Positions 26,986-34,962 of a DNA stretch of 64,000 bases are shown one piece after another. The notes beneath the pieces were generated by a model. The model searched no databases. It saw nothing but the letters and a program-made list of their open reading frames with translations, and was not told the origin of the DNA. Source of the stretch: Halococcus sediminicola (GTDB lineage: Archaea; Halobacteriota; Halobacteria; Halobacteriales; Halococcaceae); contig NZ_BBMP01000025.1 of the NCBI RefSeq assembly GCF_000755245.1, forward strand, positions 1 through 64,000, given 5' to 3'. How positions within the stretch are numbered: position 1 is the stretch's first letter; each line of letters starts with the position of its first letter. The position numbers were made by a program, and so were the translations under genes.

Positions 26986-27216
26986 TCATTCGTCGGTTGG
27001 GGTGATGCGGACCTGCTCTTCGACGAAGTAGATGTAGCCGCGGCTTTCGAGCTGGGCGAGCGCGTCTTCGGCGTCCGCTTCGGTGAAATGCTCGACGTCG
27101 GTGATCGCGTCGACAGCTTCGTCTCTCGGAAGTTCTTCGCCGGTCCCGCCGGCCGCTTCCGTCAACAGGGCAAGCGTATCTTCGGCGAACGGCGGTATCC
27201 GCCGCTCCTCATCCAT
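26986..27216 (-). CDS. Small winged-helix-like hypothetical protein
   Basis: A 76-residue acidic protein. The order 'EAVDAITDVEHFTEADAEDA' followed by 'LAQLESRGYIYFVEEQVRIT' is a helix-turn-helix followed by a beta wing, resembling the small wHTH proteins that read or buffer DNA in haloarchaea. A 3' fragment of a close paralogue occurs at 30237-30340. No operon partner is obvious. DNA binding is inferred only from the pattern. Confidence 0.65.
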   Translation of the reverse strand: MDEERRIPPFAEDTLALLTEAAGGTGEELPRDEAVDAITDVEHFTEADAEDALAQLESRGYIYFVEEQVRITPTDE

Positions 27217-27265
27217 ACTTAGTGTTTCAGCCGGCTGTATATGTATCTGTATTCGTCAACCGAGA

Positions 27266-27571
27266 TTACAATTCTTCAAGATGCTCGATACCCTCTTTCG
27301 AGACGTTCGCTTCGGTAATCGTCTCAGGCATCCAGTCGGGTTTGTCATCTGGGGCGTCGCTGCGCCACGCCCACCCCTCGTAGTTGTGCAGTTTCTTCGT
27401 TCCTTTCTCCCGGAGACGGAACTGACTGCGTGATGCCTGTTCTTCGCTCTCTGCCGGGTCGAATTTCCGAGCGGCTTTGAGCGCTGCCTGTCGTGGTACC
27501 TGTCCCGAGTACACGCTCGTCTCCTCGCCGTTCTCCTCGCGCAAAACGAAGTTTCGCTTGTCGCTTGCCAT
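27266..27571 (-). CDS. MC1-family archaeal chromosomal protein
   Basis: From ATG at 27571 the protein has 101 residues and matches MC1 along its full length: 'KRNFVLREENGEETSVYSG', 'QVPRQAALKAARKFDPAES', 'FRLREKGTKKLHNYEGWAW' and 'KPDWMPETI'. MC1 is a monomeric, DNA-bending architectural protein known from Methanosarcina and haloarchaea. Compared with the methanogen protein it is more acidic, with the basic DNA-facing residues kept. A longer start at 27595 lacks family similarity. Confidence 0.9.
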   Translation of the reverse strand: MASDKRNFVLREENGEETSVYSGQVPRQAALKAARKFDPAESEEQASRSQFRLREKGTKKLHNYEGWAWRSDAPDDKPDWMPETITEANVSKEGIEHLEEL

Positions 27572-27670
27572 GAGTTTCTCACCCGAATATCGCACTACTA
27601 TGTGATAAATGTACTCCAGTCCAGCGATTTTCCACGACAGATAGCCGCTCTCTACGGCCGAATAGGACTG

Positions 27671-28099
27671 TTATCGATCTGGAGAACTGTCTGAGTCGTT
27701 CTGCACTCGCGTGAACGCGAAATTCTCGCGAACATCGGTGATCTCGACGGTCACTTCATCCTCGGGGCGCGCTTCTGGGACGATCAGCACGTATCCGCGC
27801 TCGACTTTCGCGATCCCATCGCCTTGGTCGCCCAGCGTCTCGATGGTCACCTCGCGGATGTCACCGCTCGATACCGGTGGCGTTGACGGCGACGACGTCA
27901 CTGCTGTCGCCGACGGTTCAGCCGGTTGACTCTCACTTCTTGGCTGGGGCTCGTCCAAGATCACCACGCGATAGGTCTCGCCAGCCGAAACCCGCCCCAT
28001 GTCGAGTTCCTCTCGTGGTATCTCGATACTGTAAGAGCCTTCATCCTCTTCGACCGATGCGGTGAACAGACACTCCAGCTGGTCAGGGATCTCGACCAT
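27671..28099 (-). CDS. TRAM-domain protein
   Basis: A 142-residue protein. Residues about 1-55 form a small beta domain ('ECLFTASVEEDEGSYSIEIP'), a Pro/Ser-rich linker follows, and the C-terminal about 60 residues are a TRAM domain: 'TIETLGDQGDGIAKVERGYV' then 'EVTVEITDVRENFAFTRV'. TRAM domains bind RNA; stand-alone archaeal members are proposed RNA chaperones. No adjacent tRNA- or RNA-modifying enzyme is present, so it probably acts on its own. Confidence 0.85.
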   Translation of the reverse strand: MVEIPDQLECLFTASVEEDEGSYSIEIPREELDMGRVSAGETYRVVILDEPQPRSESQPAEPSATAVTSSPSTPPVSSGDIREVTIETLGDQGDGIAKVERGYVLIVPEARPEDEVTVEITDVRENFAFTRVQNDSDSSPDR

Positions 28100-28193
28100 T
28101 AGACGCTCTCCGTACTGGTAGTGTTCAATACCGTTCTTGAGGAGTAGCTTCCCAAAGATCGAATACCGCGAAGAGAAACCCTATTCATGGATT

Positions 28194-28481
28194 TCAGGCT
28201 TCGGCTTCAACAGTCACGTACTGCTCTTCCCACTCGCGGCGGGCTTCGATCTCGCGGTGGCCTCGCTGGGTGACCTCGTAGGAGTTCGTTCGCTTGTCGA
28301 TCTGGTCCTTCTCGATAAGTCCCTTCTCGACGAGTGTATCGAGGTTCGGGTAGAGGCGTCCATGGTGGACTTCTGTCTCATAGTAGTCGTCGAGTTCGTC
28401 CTTGATTGCCAGCCCTTTCGGCTCGTCTTGTCCGGCAGCAGCGTACAGCAGATCGCGCTGGAAGCCAGTCAGATCATACAT
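28194..28481 (-). CDS. PadR-family transcriptional regulator
   Basis: A 95-residue single-domain PadR protein. 'LTGFQRDLLYAAAGQDEPKG' then 'AIKDELDDYY' and 'HHGRLYPNLDTLVEKGLIEK' match the winged helix with the family's Y-P-x-L signature. The short C-terminal helix gives the dimer. A perfect 12-base palindrome (28513-28524) sits 32 bases upstream of the start and probably serves as TATA box and autoregulatory site. No regulated target gene is adjacent. Confidence 0.9.
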   Translation of the reverse strand: MYDLTGFQRDLLYAAAGQDEPKGLAIKDELDDYYETEVHHGRLYPNLDTLVEKGLIEKDQIDKRTNSYEVTQRGHREIEARREWEEQYVTVEAEA

Positions 28482-28512
28482 GCTCCAAAGGTGGTTGTTC
28501 TATCAGTTAAAA

Positions 28513-28524
28513 TATATCGATATA
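28513..28524 (-). promoter_or_regulatory. TATA-containing palindrome upstream of padR-like gene
   Basis: tatatcgatata is a perfect 12-base palindrome 32-43 bases upstream of the PadR start codon, where a TATA box is expected. A dimeric regulator bound there would block the promoter. Confidence 0.5.
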
Positions 28525-28990
28525 CAGATGTCGGGCGAACTATTGAACCTATACACTCTTCGAAACTGCCAAGAAACTTCATAACAGAGGCGTTGTCCTG
28601 CCAACTCTCATCACACATCATCTCCGAGAAGACGGTTTGCACCTTAGACCAATCCTAACCAGGCGAATTTCTCAAAGTCGCACTCTCGCCGAAGATGAAT
28701 AGGTCAGCTGTGAACAACGGGGGTTGGAGCTACTCCCAACAACGATGTGAGTGGCACCAGTGGATCTTTTTGTCATGACTACCTTGTGTAACAGACGAAG
28801 GTCATAGGGCCACCAATTGTTACACAAGGCTAGCTGTCAACGTCAGAAGGTAGATCCATCCCCCTGAGACGCAGCATCCTCGGTATCTCTCATCCCACCT
28901 GCTTTCTGCCGGTCTCGAACGTGCTCCATACAGTCCAAATTTCGATAATTGGTCGATAGAATAAAGTGTCACGGCTCAACCGACTCTACT
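28525..28990. other. Intergenic region with inverted repeat
   Basis: No gene is supported. It includes the inverted repeat at 28782-28829 and, near 28950-28965, an AT-rich stretch that could be the promoter of the small gene at 28991. The sequence right of the PadR palindrome has stops in all frames. Confidence 0.45.
28782..28829. repeat. Inverted repeat with perfect GTTACACAAGG arms
   Basis: Arms 28782-28792 (ccttgtgtaac) and 28819-28829 (gttacacaagg) are perfect inverted copies separated by 26 bases. The layout copies that at 22977-23023, but no DUF6788 gene is present here. Confidence 0.65.
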
Positions 28991-29146
28991 ATGCCCGACT
29001 GTCTGAATTGTGGTGCGGTCGTCACCGAACAGTACGTTCGCGTGTTCGCTCCCACGGGAATGGAATCAGTCCGCGTCTGTCCGAACTGCCCCGACATGGT
29101 TCGAGAGGGAAGCGAAGTGCGCGAGGCGAGATCGTCTCGACAGTGA
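28991..29146 (+). CDS. DUF7563-like small zinc-ribbon protein (51 residues)
   Basis: The protein starts 'MPDCLNCGAVVTEQYVRVFA' and has a second Cys pair in 'VRVCPNCPDMVREG'. The spacing and the 'C-x2-CGA-V-T-x-x-Y-x-RVF' pattern match a haloarchaeal family of about 50-residue zinc proteins (DUF7563-like). ATG at 28991 is chosen because similarity begins there. No neighbour in the same direction; probable single-gene transcript of unknown role. Confidence 0.75.
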   Translation: MPDCLNCGAVVTEQYVRVFAPTGMESVRVCPNCPDMVREGSEVREARSSRQ

Positions 29147-29423
29147 CCGCTGACCGCTCCGCTGATCACCCCGACATCAGTCCCTCTCAATAGCGACGAG
29201 TGTCGAAACAACCACCTATGTGCCAGAGAGTAGCATTGCCATCTGAGTCTCACATCGCAGGGTGCTGTCTTGTTGAAATCGGCCTGCGAGATGGAGCGAG
29301 AGTGCCTGCTACCCTGTTGCAGTTGGGTTCGTATTCGGGGGCAAAAACGAGTTCCGCATAGTCATTATAGCCGTTGTTGGAGGATGAGACGTAGCTTTGA
29401 GTGCTCGGGTTCAGTTGTTGAGG

Positions 29424-29708
29424 TCAAATCACGTCGTCTGGATCGTGAGTGTCTTGCATTCGCTGTACTTCGGCAGTGTATTGCTCTTGAAGGTCGGGAT
29501 CGTCGACAGAGCCGAGATTGTTCGGATCAGCGTTGACGGCCGCCGTGGTGTCGCGGGCATCAGTAAAGGAGGTTAGTGCCCGTTCTTTGCGGTAGTACTG
29601 CTCACCATCGGGAGTTGCGTAGGTGAGGATAATCAGATTCTGCTCGTCGTCAGAGTAGGTTCGTTCGACCAGCCATACACGGACACCATTGTCCAGTTGC
29701 TCCGTCAT
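29424..29708 (-). CDS. Hypothetical acidic protein (94 residues)
   Basis: From ATG at 29708 ('MTEQLDNGVRVWLVERTYSD') the protein is strongly acidic, with a predicted beta-strand N-terminal half and helical C-terminal half ending 'VQRMQDTHDPDDVI'. The composition and codon pattern are typical of real haloarchaeal genes. I recognise no domain. The longer frame up to 29774 has an atypical composition and was rejected as a start. Confidence 0.6.
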   Translation of the reverse strand: MTEQLDNGVRVWLVERTYSDDEQNLIILTYATPDGEQYYRKERALTSFTDARDTTAAVNADPNNLGSVDDPDLQEQYTAEVQRMQDTHDPDDVI

Positions 29709-29794
29709 ATTCGCCTGATTACTGCGCCGCAGGATTAAATGGTGGAGATGGTAGATGAGTGAATTGCCAGACACACAGAAAACAGATTTGCAAG

Positions 29795-29813
29795 ATACGC
29801 GCCCTGTATCTCA
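29795..29813. repeat. Dispersed repeat motif GATACGCGCCCTGTATCTC
   Basis: This 19-base motif recurs exactly at 52889-52907, inside and just left of the 69-base repeat copy at 52899-52967. It looks like the end of an insertion sequence or a MITE-like remnant; nothing else of an element is recognisable here. Confidence 0.45.
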
Positions 29814-29956
29814 CACGCTGTATCTCTCAACTGCTGGAGAGGACTCGTGCAAAACTATGGATTGTTCCGATAATCCCCATAGCTTCTTCCGTATTCAGAG
29901 TCCATCGACCGTCGATCTAGATGCTCCCCCATTCCGGCTCAGAGAAGCCACTCAGT

Positions 29957-30106
29957 TCATGGGTCGATCTCGTAGTGTGCGATCTCAGTCGAGGCGCAGA
30001 ATGGGCATGTCTCAGTCTTCGGTTCGACGTTCGCCCCGCAGTTGCGGCACTCGACGACGGACTCCTGTGTCGAGTGTGAGAGCATCCGTTTGACTGTCTG
30101 TATCAT
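29957..30106 (-). CDS. Small zinc-ribbon protein (49 residues)
   Basis: From ATG at 30106 the product is 49 residues: a short basic N-terminal helix ('MIQTVKRMLSHS') then a ribbon with 'ECRNCGANVEPKTETCPFCA' and the tail 'STEIAHYEIDP'. The two Cys-x2-Cys pairs are spaced as in zinc-ribbon proteins common in haloarchaea. Upstream extension to 30244 is compositionally unlikely. Function unknown. Confidence 0.7.
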   Translation of the reverse strand: MIQTVKRMLSHSTQESVVECRNCGANVEPKTETCPFCASTEIAHYEIDP

Positions 30107-30236
30107 GAAAGGGAAAGAGAGCGTGTGACAGTGCTCTTTCGAGGTCCAGACTGTGGTCCTCAGCGTGGATAGCTCCCAGCTGATTATAGAAGCTTTCGAA
30201 GCGCACTGAAAGTGAACTCTCGTCAATTTCGATGTG

Positions 30237-30340
30237 CTGGTCACCCGTCGGTCGGCGTAATGCGAACCTGCTCGTCGACGAAGTAAATGTACCCGCGGCT
30301 TTCGAACTGTGCGAGCGCGTCTTCAGCGTCCGCCTTGAAG
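30237..30340 (-). pseudogene. 3' fragment duplicated from the 76-residue gene at 26986
   Basis: The minus-strand reading 'ADAEDALAQFESRGYIYFVD' followed by 'EQVRITPTDG' and a stop matches the C-terminal half of the protein at 26986-27216 with only a few changes; the DNA is also alike. Upstream the similarity ends abruptly and the frame meets a stop with no start codon, so this is a partial, dead duplicate. Confidence 0.8.
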
Positions 30341-30523
30341 GCCCGGTGCGAGCAATACTATTCATACTATCTATACTAGCCATTCAACTCATATTTTCCA
30401 TAAGATTCATGGCAAGAGAGATGATATAACCACGTGAACCAATGCGACCGTTTTCGCGCCGATGTCAACGACGACTTCGACGAGGTGGAGTATGAGAGTT
30501 AATCGGCGAGGGGGACGGCAGTG

Positions 30524-32455
30524 ATGCACCGCCGCGGTCATATCGGAATAACGATGCTCGCGTACGCCCCTATCGCTTTCTTTCTCCTTCGTGAGCGCCG
30601 ATTGAGTCTCGCTTTGCTGGGCTTATTAGGTGTGATCGTCGTCGAGCCGCTCCCAGACAACGATATGTGGATTCCTGGTCTCTCTCATCGTGGAACCAGC
30701 CACTCGCTGTTCGCAGCACTGGTAATCGGAAGCGTGCTCGGAGCGCTCGGCTGGGCCGTTGGCGACCAACTGGGCGCGTTCCTCGCCGGTCTCGACCCAT
30801 CGGCGATCGGACCCTTCGCCGCTGTCTTCGAGATCGTCGGCGAGCAGCTGCGCGGACTCGACGAGCGTGCGCTCGCCACGTTCGGCTTTGCGGTCGGAGT
30901 CTTCGGTGTTCTCGGTCATCTGCTCGGCGACGTCATCACCGTTTCCGGCATCAAGCCACTCCTCCCGCTCTCACGCTGGCGTCTCTCGCTCAGTTCACTC
31001 CGCGCCAAGAACACGCTCGCGAACAACACGCTGCTCATCCTCGGTGTGGGGGTGCTCGTGCTCATCGCGTTCATAACTGCGCCGGCAGGCATCGCGATGC
31101 CTGCCGATGTCTCGCCGGTCGGAACCGCCGCTGGCCAGAGCACCAACGCGACGAACGCGACTATCGAGTTCGCAAACCAGACGTCTAACGGGTCGAACGT
31201 CACTATCAAGAGCGTAACGCTCCCCGAGGGCGGCTTCATTGCGCTTCACAGCAGCGGCTATACGACCGGAGCCGCGTCCGCAGAATCCTCGATTATCGCT
31301 ACGTCAGGATATCTCGACGCGGGCGAGCACACGAACCTCACTCTCCCAGTTGACCAAGCACCGTGGGGCAACTATCCGGGCTTGAATCGTTCACAACTGA
31401 ACGAATCGGCACCGCTGACGATGGTCGCCTACCGGGACACGAACAATAACGAGCGGATGGACTACGTCGCCTCAGTCGGCGCGAACGATACGGCCTACAC
31501 CATCAATGGAAGCCCGGTTGCAGACTCGGCGGGCGTCAGCGTGCCGACCAAATCCCCCGAGCAAGCATCGGTGACCGTTCGTAACCAGACGTTTCAGGAT
31601 GATTCGCTGACGATCGAGAACGCGACGCTCCCCGAGGGTGGATACATCGTCATCCACAACGACAGTTACCTCCCGCCGGAGAGCGCGCCCACCGAGAGCG
31701 CGGTCGGCATCACGTCATATCTCGAACCGGGCAACTACACCAACGTCGACGCCCCGCTGATTAAGGGCGCTGTCGCATCCGATCAGACGCTGGTCGCGGT
31801 GCCCTACCGAGACACGAACGACAACCAGCGCTACGATTACGTCGCCAGTGATGGCTTCCAAGACACAGCCTACGAGAACCGAACGCGAAACCAGACAACA
31901 GTCGTCAACGACACGGCCAGCATCGTCGTCGAGGAGGCTGAAAGCGGCTCCGAGAGCATGGCGGGTACGGAGACCACCGAACGCCCAGCCAATACCTCGA
32001 CGCCGTTCCTCATCACGAACCTCTCGGTGAGCAACCGGACAGCGTACGTCGACGACGAAATCATGGTCACAGCATGGGTTGAAAATCCCACGAACAGCCG
32101 TCTCGAAGGCGAGCTCGCGCTCGCTACGGCTGGAGACACGGCCGAGACACAGGACGTTGCGCTCTTTCCGGACGAGAGCCGGGCCGTAACGTTCGAACAT
32201 TCGTACGATTCGGCCGGCGAGTACGTCATCAAGGTCGGGAACCGGACCGAGCGCGTTCGCATCGCCGAAGAGGGCGCACCGCTGACCACGACCGCAGCCC
32301 CGGAGACGAACGCGAGCGCGAACGGGTCGGCGAAGGGTGCTCAGTCCGGCGGGGCAATCGGCCTTACCAGTCCGCCGGTCCTCATCGCGGCGGCGCTCCT
32401 GCTCATCGGGGTTGGCTGGTACGTCAAGCGCCAACAGAATCAGAACGATTTCTGA
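30524..32455 (+). CDS. Membrane hydrolase (YdjM/DUF457-like) with two DUF7282 surface repeats
   Basis: A 643-residue protein. Residues about 1-190 are a polytopic LexA-binding/DUF457-type putative metal-dependent hydrolase with His/Asp motifs 'MHRRGHIGITML', 'PDNDMWIPGLSHRGTSHS' and 'GHLLGDVIT'. Then come two extracellular DUF7282 repeats (about 205-335 and 345-475), each with 'TLPEGG(F/Y)I' and a 'YRDTN(N/D)N' segment, a CARDB-like beta domain ('TNLSVSNRTAYVDDEIMVTA') and a C-terminal membrane anchor. Many Asn-x-Thr/Ser sites suggest glycosylation. It heads the putative transfer island, 1 base before the next gene. Confidence 0.8.
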   Translation: MHRRGHIGITMLAYAPIAFFLLRERRLSLALLGLLGVIVVEPLPDNDMWIPGLSHRGTSHSLFAALVIGSVLGALGWAVGDQLGAFLAGLDPSAIGPFAAVFEIVGEQLRGLDERALATFGFAVGVFGVLGHLLGDVITVSGIKPLLPLSRWRLSLSSLRAKNTLANNTLLILGVGVLVLIAFITAPAGIAMPADVSPVGTAAGQSTNATNATIEFANQTSNGSNVTIKSVTLPEGGFIALHSSGYTTGAASAESSIIATSGYLDAGEHTNLTLPVDQAPWGNYPGLNRSQLNESAPLTMVAYRDTNNNERMDYVASVGANDTAYTINGSPVADSAGVSVPTKSPEQASVTVRNQTFQDDSLTIENATLPEGGYIVIHNDSYLPPESAPTESAVGITSYLEPGNYTNVDAPLIKGAVASDQTLVAVPYRDTNDNQRYDYVASDGFQDTAYENRTRNQTTVVNDTASIVVEEAESGSESMAGTETTERPANTSTPFLITNLSVSNRTAYVDDEIMVTAWVENPTNSRLEGELALATAGDTAETQDVALFPDESRAVTFEHSYDSAGEYVIKVGNRTERVRIAEEGAPLTTTAAPETNASANGSAKGAQSGGAIGLTSPPVLIAAALLLIGVGWYVKRQQNQNDF

Positions 32456-32456
32456 T

Positions 32457-34127
32457 ATGGGGACGTCCAGACGGAGGTTCCTTGCCGGATGCGCTGGCTG
32501 CGCGGCGGCGGTAGCGATGCCGACCGCGGCCGAAGCGCGGACGTTCGGCGACGAGAACGGGCCGAGTAGGCCGGATTTGCCGAGTTCGTCAGTAGGAGAT
32601 GTCTCGCTTGAAGGCCAAGCGGCGATGGCCGATGTCGGGCGTCGCTTTCAGCAGCAGCGCCCGCAGATGCAGCGCACGGTCAGCGCCGTCGACGATCTTG
32701 GTCTTGATCCCACAGGCAACGAGCCGGTCAACGGCACGCTCGGTTCGGCCCTGTCGGGCATGTCGAACACGCGCGTCGTCTTTCCGAGCGGCGGGACGTT
32801 CGCTCTCTCAGGACAAGTGACGGCCCGGCCGAGCGGTCCTATCGAACTCGTCGGCAACGGTAGTTCGTTCGTCATTCCAGCAGGAGAGGAGACAAAGAGT
32901 CTGACGCTCGTATTGGAGGGCGGCAGTCTCGTACGCGATATCGTTATCGACCAGAGCACCGAGGGAGTCGTCCAAGAACTCAGCATTCAGGCGGGTAACG
33001 GGGTTGTTCGTGCCGAGAACGTGACTATCAAAGGCTACGCGCCGGCGAAGTCGAACGTCGGCCCGACGGGCAATGACCCGGAGGTGGACGCAATGTTTTC
33101 GCCCATCGCACGGAGTAGTGGTTCGGTCGTTCAGGTCCGTAACCTCACCGCGGTCGGTGGGACGGCCGCCGGGACGCACGACGAGGCGGACCTCCCCGAA
33201 TCAGCGCCGGAAAATCGTCTCGGAGCGCCGATGGGGGTCTGGGTCGGGAAGGCCAACGCGGGCACGATCCAACTCGTTAATCCAGAACTCCGGGCTTGGT
33301 CGAACGGCATCTACGGCGGACGGACAACCGGAATCGTCGAAATCCGTGGCGGGACGTTCGTCAACAACTTCAACGCACAGACGCGCGTCGGCGGTGGATC
33401 GGTCGTCGACGGGGCCTCGATGCTACTCGATGACCGCCAGTGGTCGGACAAGGGACCGTTCAAAATCGGCCATCAGGGCGTCTATGCGGTGCGAGTAGAT
33501 GCGAAATACGGGAACCAAACCGACCCGGCGGAGTTCAAGAATCTCAAGATAGTGGCGAACTCGATGCGCGAAGGATCCTCGCTATTCGATTGGGAGAGCG
33601 CGTCTGGCCCCGGTATCGTTCGCAACTGCCACATTACGAACCACCTCGACCGCCCGGTGTTCCTCGGTGAGAGTCCGTCGGCTCCGGCAACGACGAACAT
33701 CATGGTCGACCAGTGCCTCATCGACGGGAACTCCTCAGCGGCTGTGATGGAGATGCAGGGCCGTCCGCAGTCGAAGATTCAGCGAACATGCGTCACGACG
33801 CCCGAGGCGGGCCCAGAAGGCGTCAGCGGGGCGCAAATCGGGCCGGGGATGAGTTTCGGGCAGTGCACGAGCGCGGGTGGATTGGCTGCGCCGGACAAGG
33901 TCGGTGCCGGCGGAAACATCAGCGCGCTCCCCGCGCCGAGCTACAACGGCACCGGAGCGGCTGGCATGGGCGGAATGGGTGGGGCTGGCATCGGAAAAGC
34001 AGCGCTCGCCGCGGCTGGGTTACTGGTTCTCGTCGGGGCTGCTATCCTAATCGGCGTGCCGGCGGGAGCGGCGGGGCTGGGGGTGCTCTCGTCGCTGATT
34101 TTAAGCTATCTCCTCGACGATGACTGA
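32457..34127 (+). CDS. Tat-exported right-handed beta-helix surface protein
   Basis: From ATG at 32457 the protein has 556 residues. 'SRRRFLAGCAGCAAAVAMPT' is a Tat signal. The body (about 100-440) has the repeated short strands and Asn/Gly turns of a pectate-lyase-like parallel beta-helix ('VRNLTAVGG', 'GIVEIRGGTFVNNF', 'IVRNCHITNHLDRPVF'). A Gly/Met-rich hinge leads to two C-terminal hydrophobic segments that anchor it. Such helices bind or cut polysaccharide or act as adhesins. Its place directly ahead of the transfer operon makes a cell-contact role attractive but unproven. Confidence 0.7.
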   Translation: MGTSRRRFLAGCAGCAAAVAMPTAAEARTFGDENGPSRPDLPSSSVGDVSLEGQAAMADVGRRFQQQRPQMQRTVSAVDDLGLDPTGNEPVNGTLGSALSGMSNTRVVFPSGGTFALSGQVTARPSGPIELVGNGSSFVIPAGEETKSLTLVLEGGSLVRDIVIDQSTEGVVQELSIQAGNGVVRAENVTIKGYAPAKSNVGPTGNDPEVDAMFSPIARSSGSVVQVRNLTAVGGTAAGTHDEADLPESAPENRLGAPMGVWVGKANAGTIQLVNPELRAWSNGIYGGRTTGIVEIRGGTFVNNFNAQTRVGGGSVVDGASMLLDDRQWSDKGPFKIGHQGVYAVRVDAKYGNQTDPAEFKNLKIVANSMREGSSLFDWESASGPGIVRNCHITNHLDRPVFLGESPSAPATTNIMVDQCLIDGNSSAAVMEMQGRPQSKIQRTCVTTPEAGPEGVSGAQIGPGMSFGQCTSAGGLAAPDKVGAGGNISALPAPSYNGTGAAGMGGMGGAGIGKAALAAAGLLVLVGAAILIGVPAGAAGLGVLSSLILSYLLDDD

Positions 34128-34141
34128 CCCGAAACGCTTCG

Positions 34142-34429
34142 TCAGACCCACGGACGAGCAACGAGTACCGTGGCGAACACGAGCGCCGCCCACAGGAGCA
34201 GCGACACGAAGTCGTGTAGATGGCGACCGACTCTCAGCTGGCCGAGCGTCACAATCGGGCGCGTCAGCGGGAATGCGACCGCGCCCGCGACTATCATCGG
34301 AATCGCTGCCCACAGGTAGCCAGTCATCACGAGCATCCAGACGCCCAACAGCAGGCAGAACCCGCCGACGAGGGTCGCCGACGTCGAGTCGACACTCGAC
34401 CGGAGACTCTGTGGCTGATTCGTTCTCAT
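34142..34429 (-). CDS. Small membrane protein, antisense to the island direction
   Basis: From ATG at 34429 the product is 95 residues with three hydrophobic segments ('ATLVGGFCLLLGVWMLVMTG', 'IPMIVAGAVAFPLTRPIV', 'FVSLLLWAALVFATVLVARP'). It lies between two rightward genes and is convergent with the beta-helix gene (15 bases apart) and divergent from the pilin-like gene. No family recognised. An entry-exclusion or regulatory role would be typical of such a position in conjugative elements, but that is guesswork. Confidence 0.55.
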   Translation of the reverse strand: MRTNQPQSLRSSVDSTSATLVGGFCLLLGVWMLVMTGYLWAAIPMIVAGAVAFPLTRPIVTLGQLRVGRHLHDFVSLLLWAALVFATVLVARPWV

Positions 34430-34506
34430 GCCGGCCTTTTCACGTCGCTGACCTTTATTGTTCCGACGATTCAATACATACGTCGTATGGGAAATATTGG
34501 TAGCAA

Positions 34507-34515
34507 AATATTTAT
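34507..34515 (+). promoter_or_regulatory. TATA box of the transfer operon
   Basis: atatttatg at 34507-34515, preceded by a purine-rich BRE-like gcaaa, lies about 22-30 bases before the ATG at 34537. This fits a leaderless archaeal promoter driving the eight-gene operon. Confidence 0.6.
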
Positions 34516-34536
34516 GCACCGAATTCAAAGCGGAAA

Positions 34537-34962
34537 ATGGACATGGCAGACAGACCGGACGAATGGATTGAGGAGGCAAAACACATCGTAACTGAGCATG
34601 AACGGCCGGCTGGAGCGGCCCTCATCGTCCAAGGAGTGGCGCTGGCGCTACTCTACTTCTCGGCTGCAATCCCCGCAGCGGCACAGGAGAACGTCTGTGC
34701 AACGCCAATCGGCGACTTCACGAACGGGCTGATTACGGCCGCACTCGGAGTCGGGCTGGCGCTGGTGTTTCTGGGCCTCATCGTGAGCTTTGGCGGCCGC
34801 CCGCTCGCCTTTTCGGGGAACGCAATGGGCAAGCTCTCGTCGATGTCTTCGAACGCCATCATTGGCCTCATCGGCATCGTGTTCGTCGCCGTGATTTTCT
34901 CGTGGGTGCTCGCGTACGCGCCCATCGACATCCCGCAGGGCTGCGTCCCGCTGGGAGGATAG
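34537..34962 (+). CDS. VirB2/TrbC-like pilin candidate
   Basis: A 141-residue protein. A charged N-terminus leads to a hydrophobic segment (about 26-46) ending in an Ala-rich cleavage-like site ('FSAAIPAAAQEN'). The mature part has two long membrane helices (about 62-86 and 107-128) joined by a short polar loop ('GGRPLAFSGNAMGKLSSM'), plus two cysteines (54, 136). Signal peptide plus hairpin of two helices is the layout of VirB2/TrbC conjugative pilins and archaeal DNA-import pilins. No sequence homology can be proven by eye. First gene of the operon; its stop shares one base with the next start. Confidence 0.6.
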   Translation: MDMADRPDEWIEEAKHIVTEHERPAGAALIVQGVALALLYFSAAIPAAAQENVCATPIGDFTNGLITAALGVGLALVFLGLIVSFGGRPLAFSGNAMGKLSSMSSNAIIGLIGIVFVAVIFSWVLAYAPIDIPQGCVPLGG

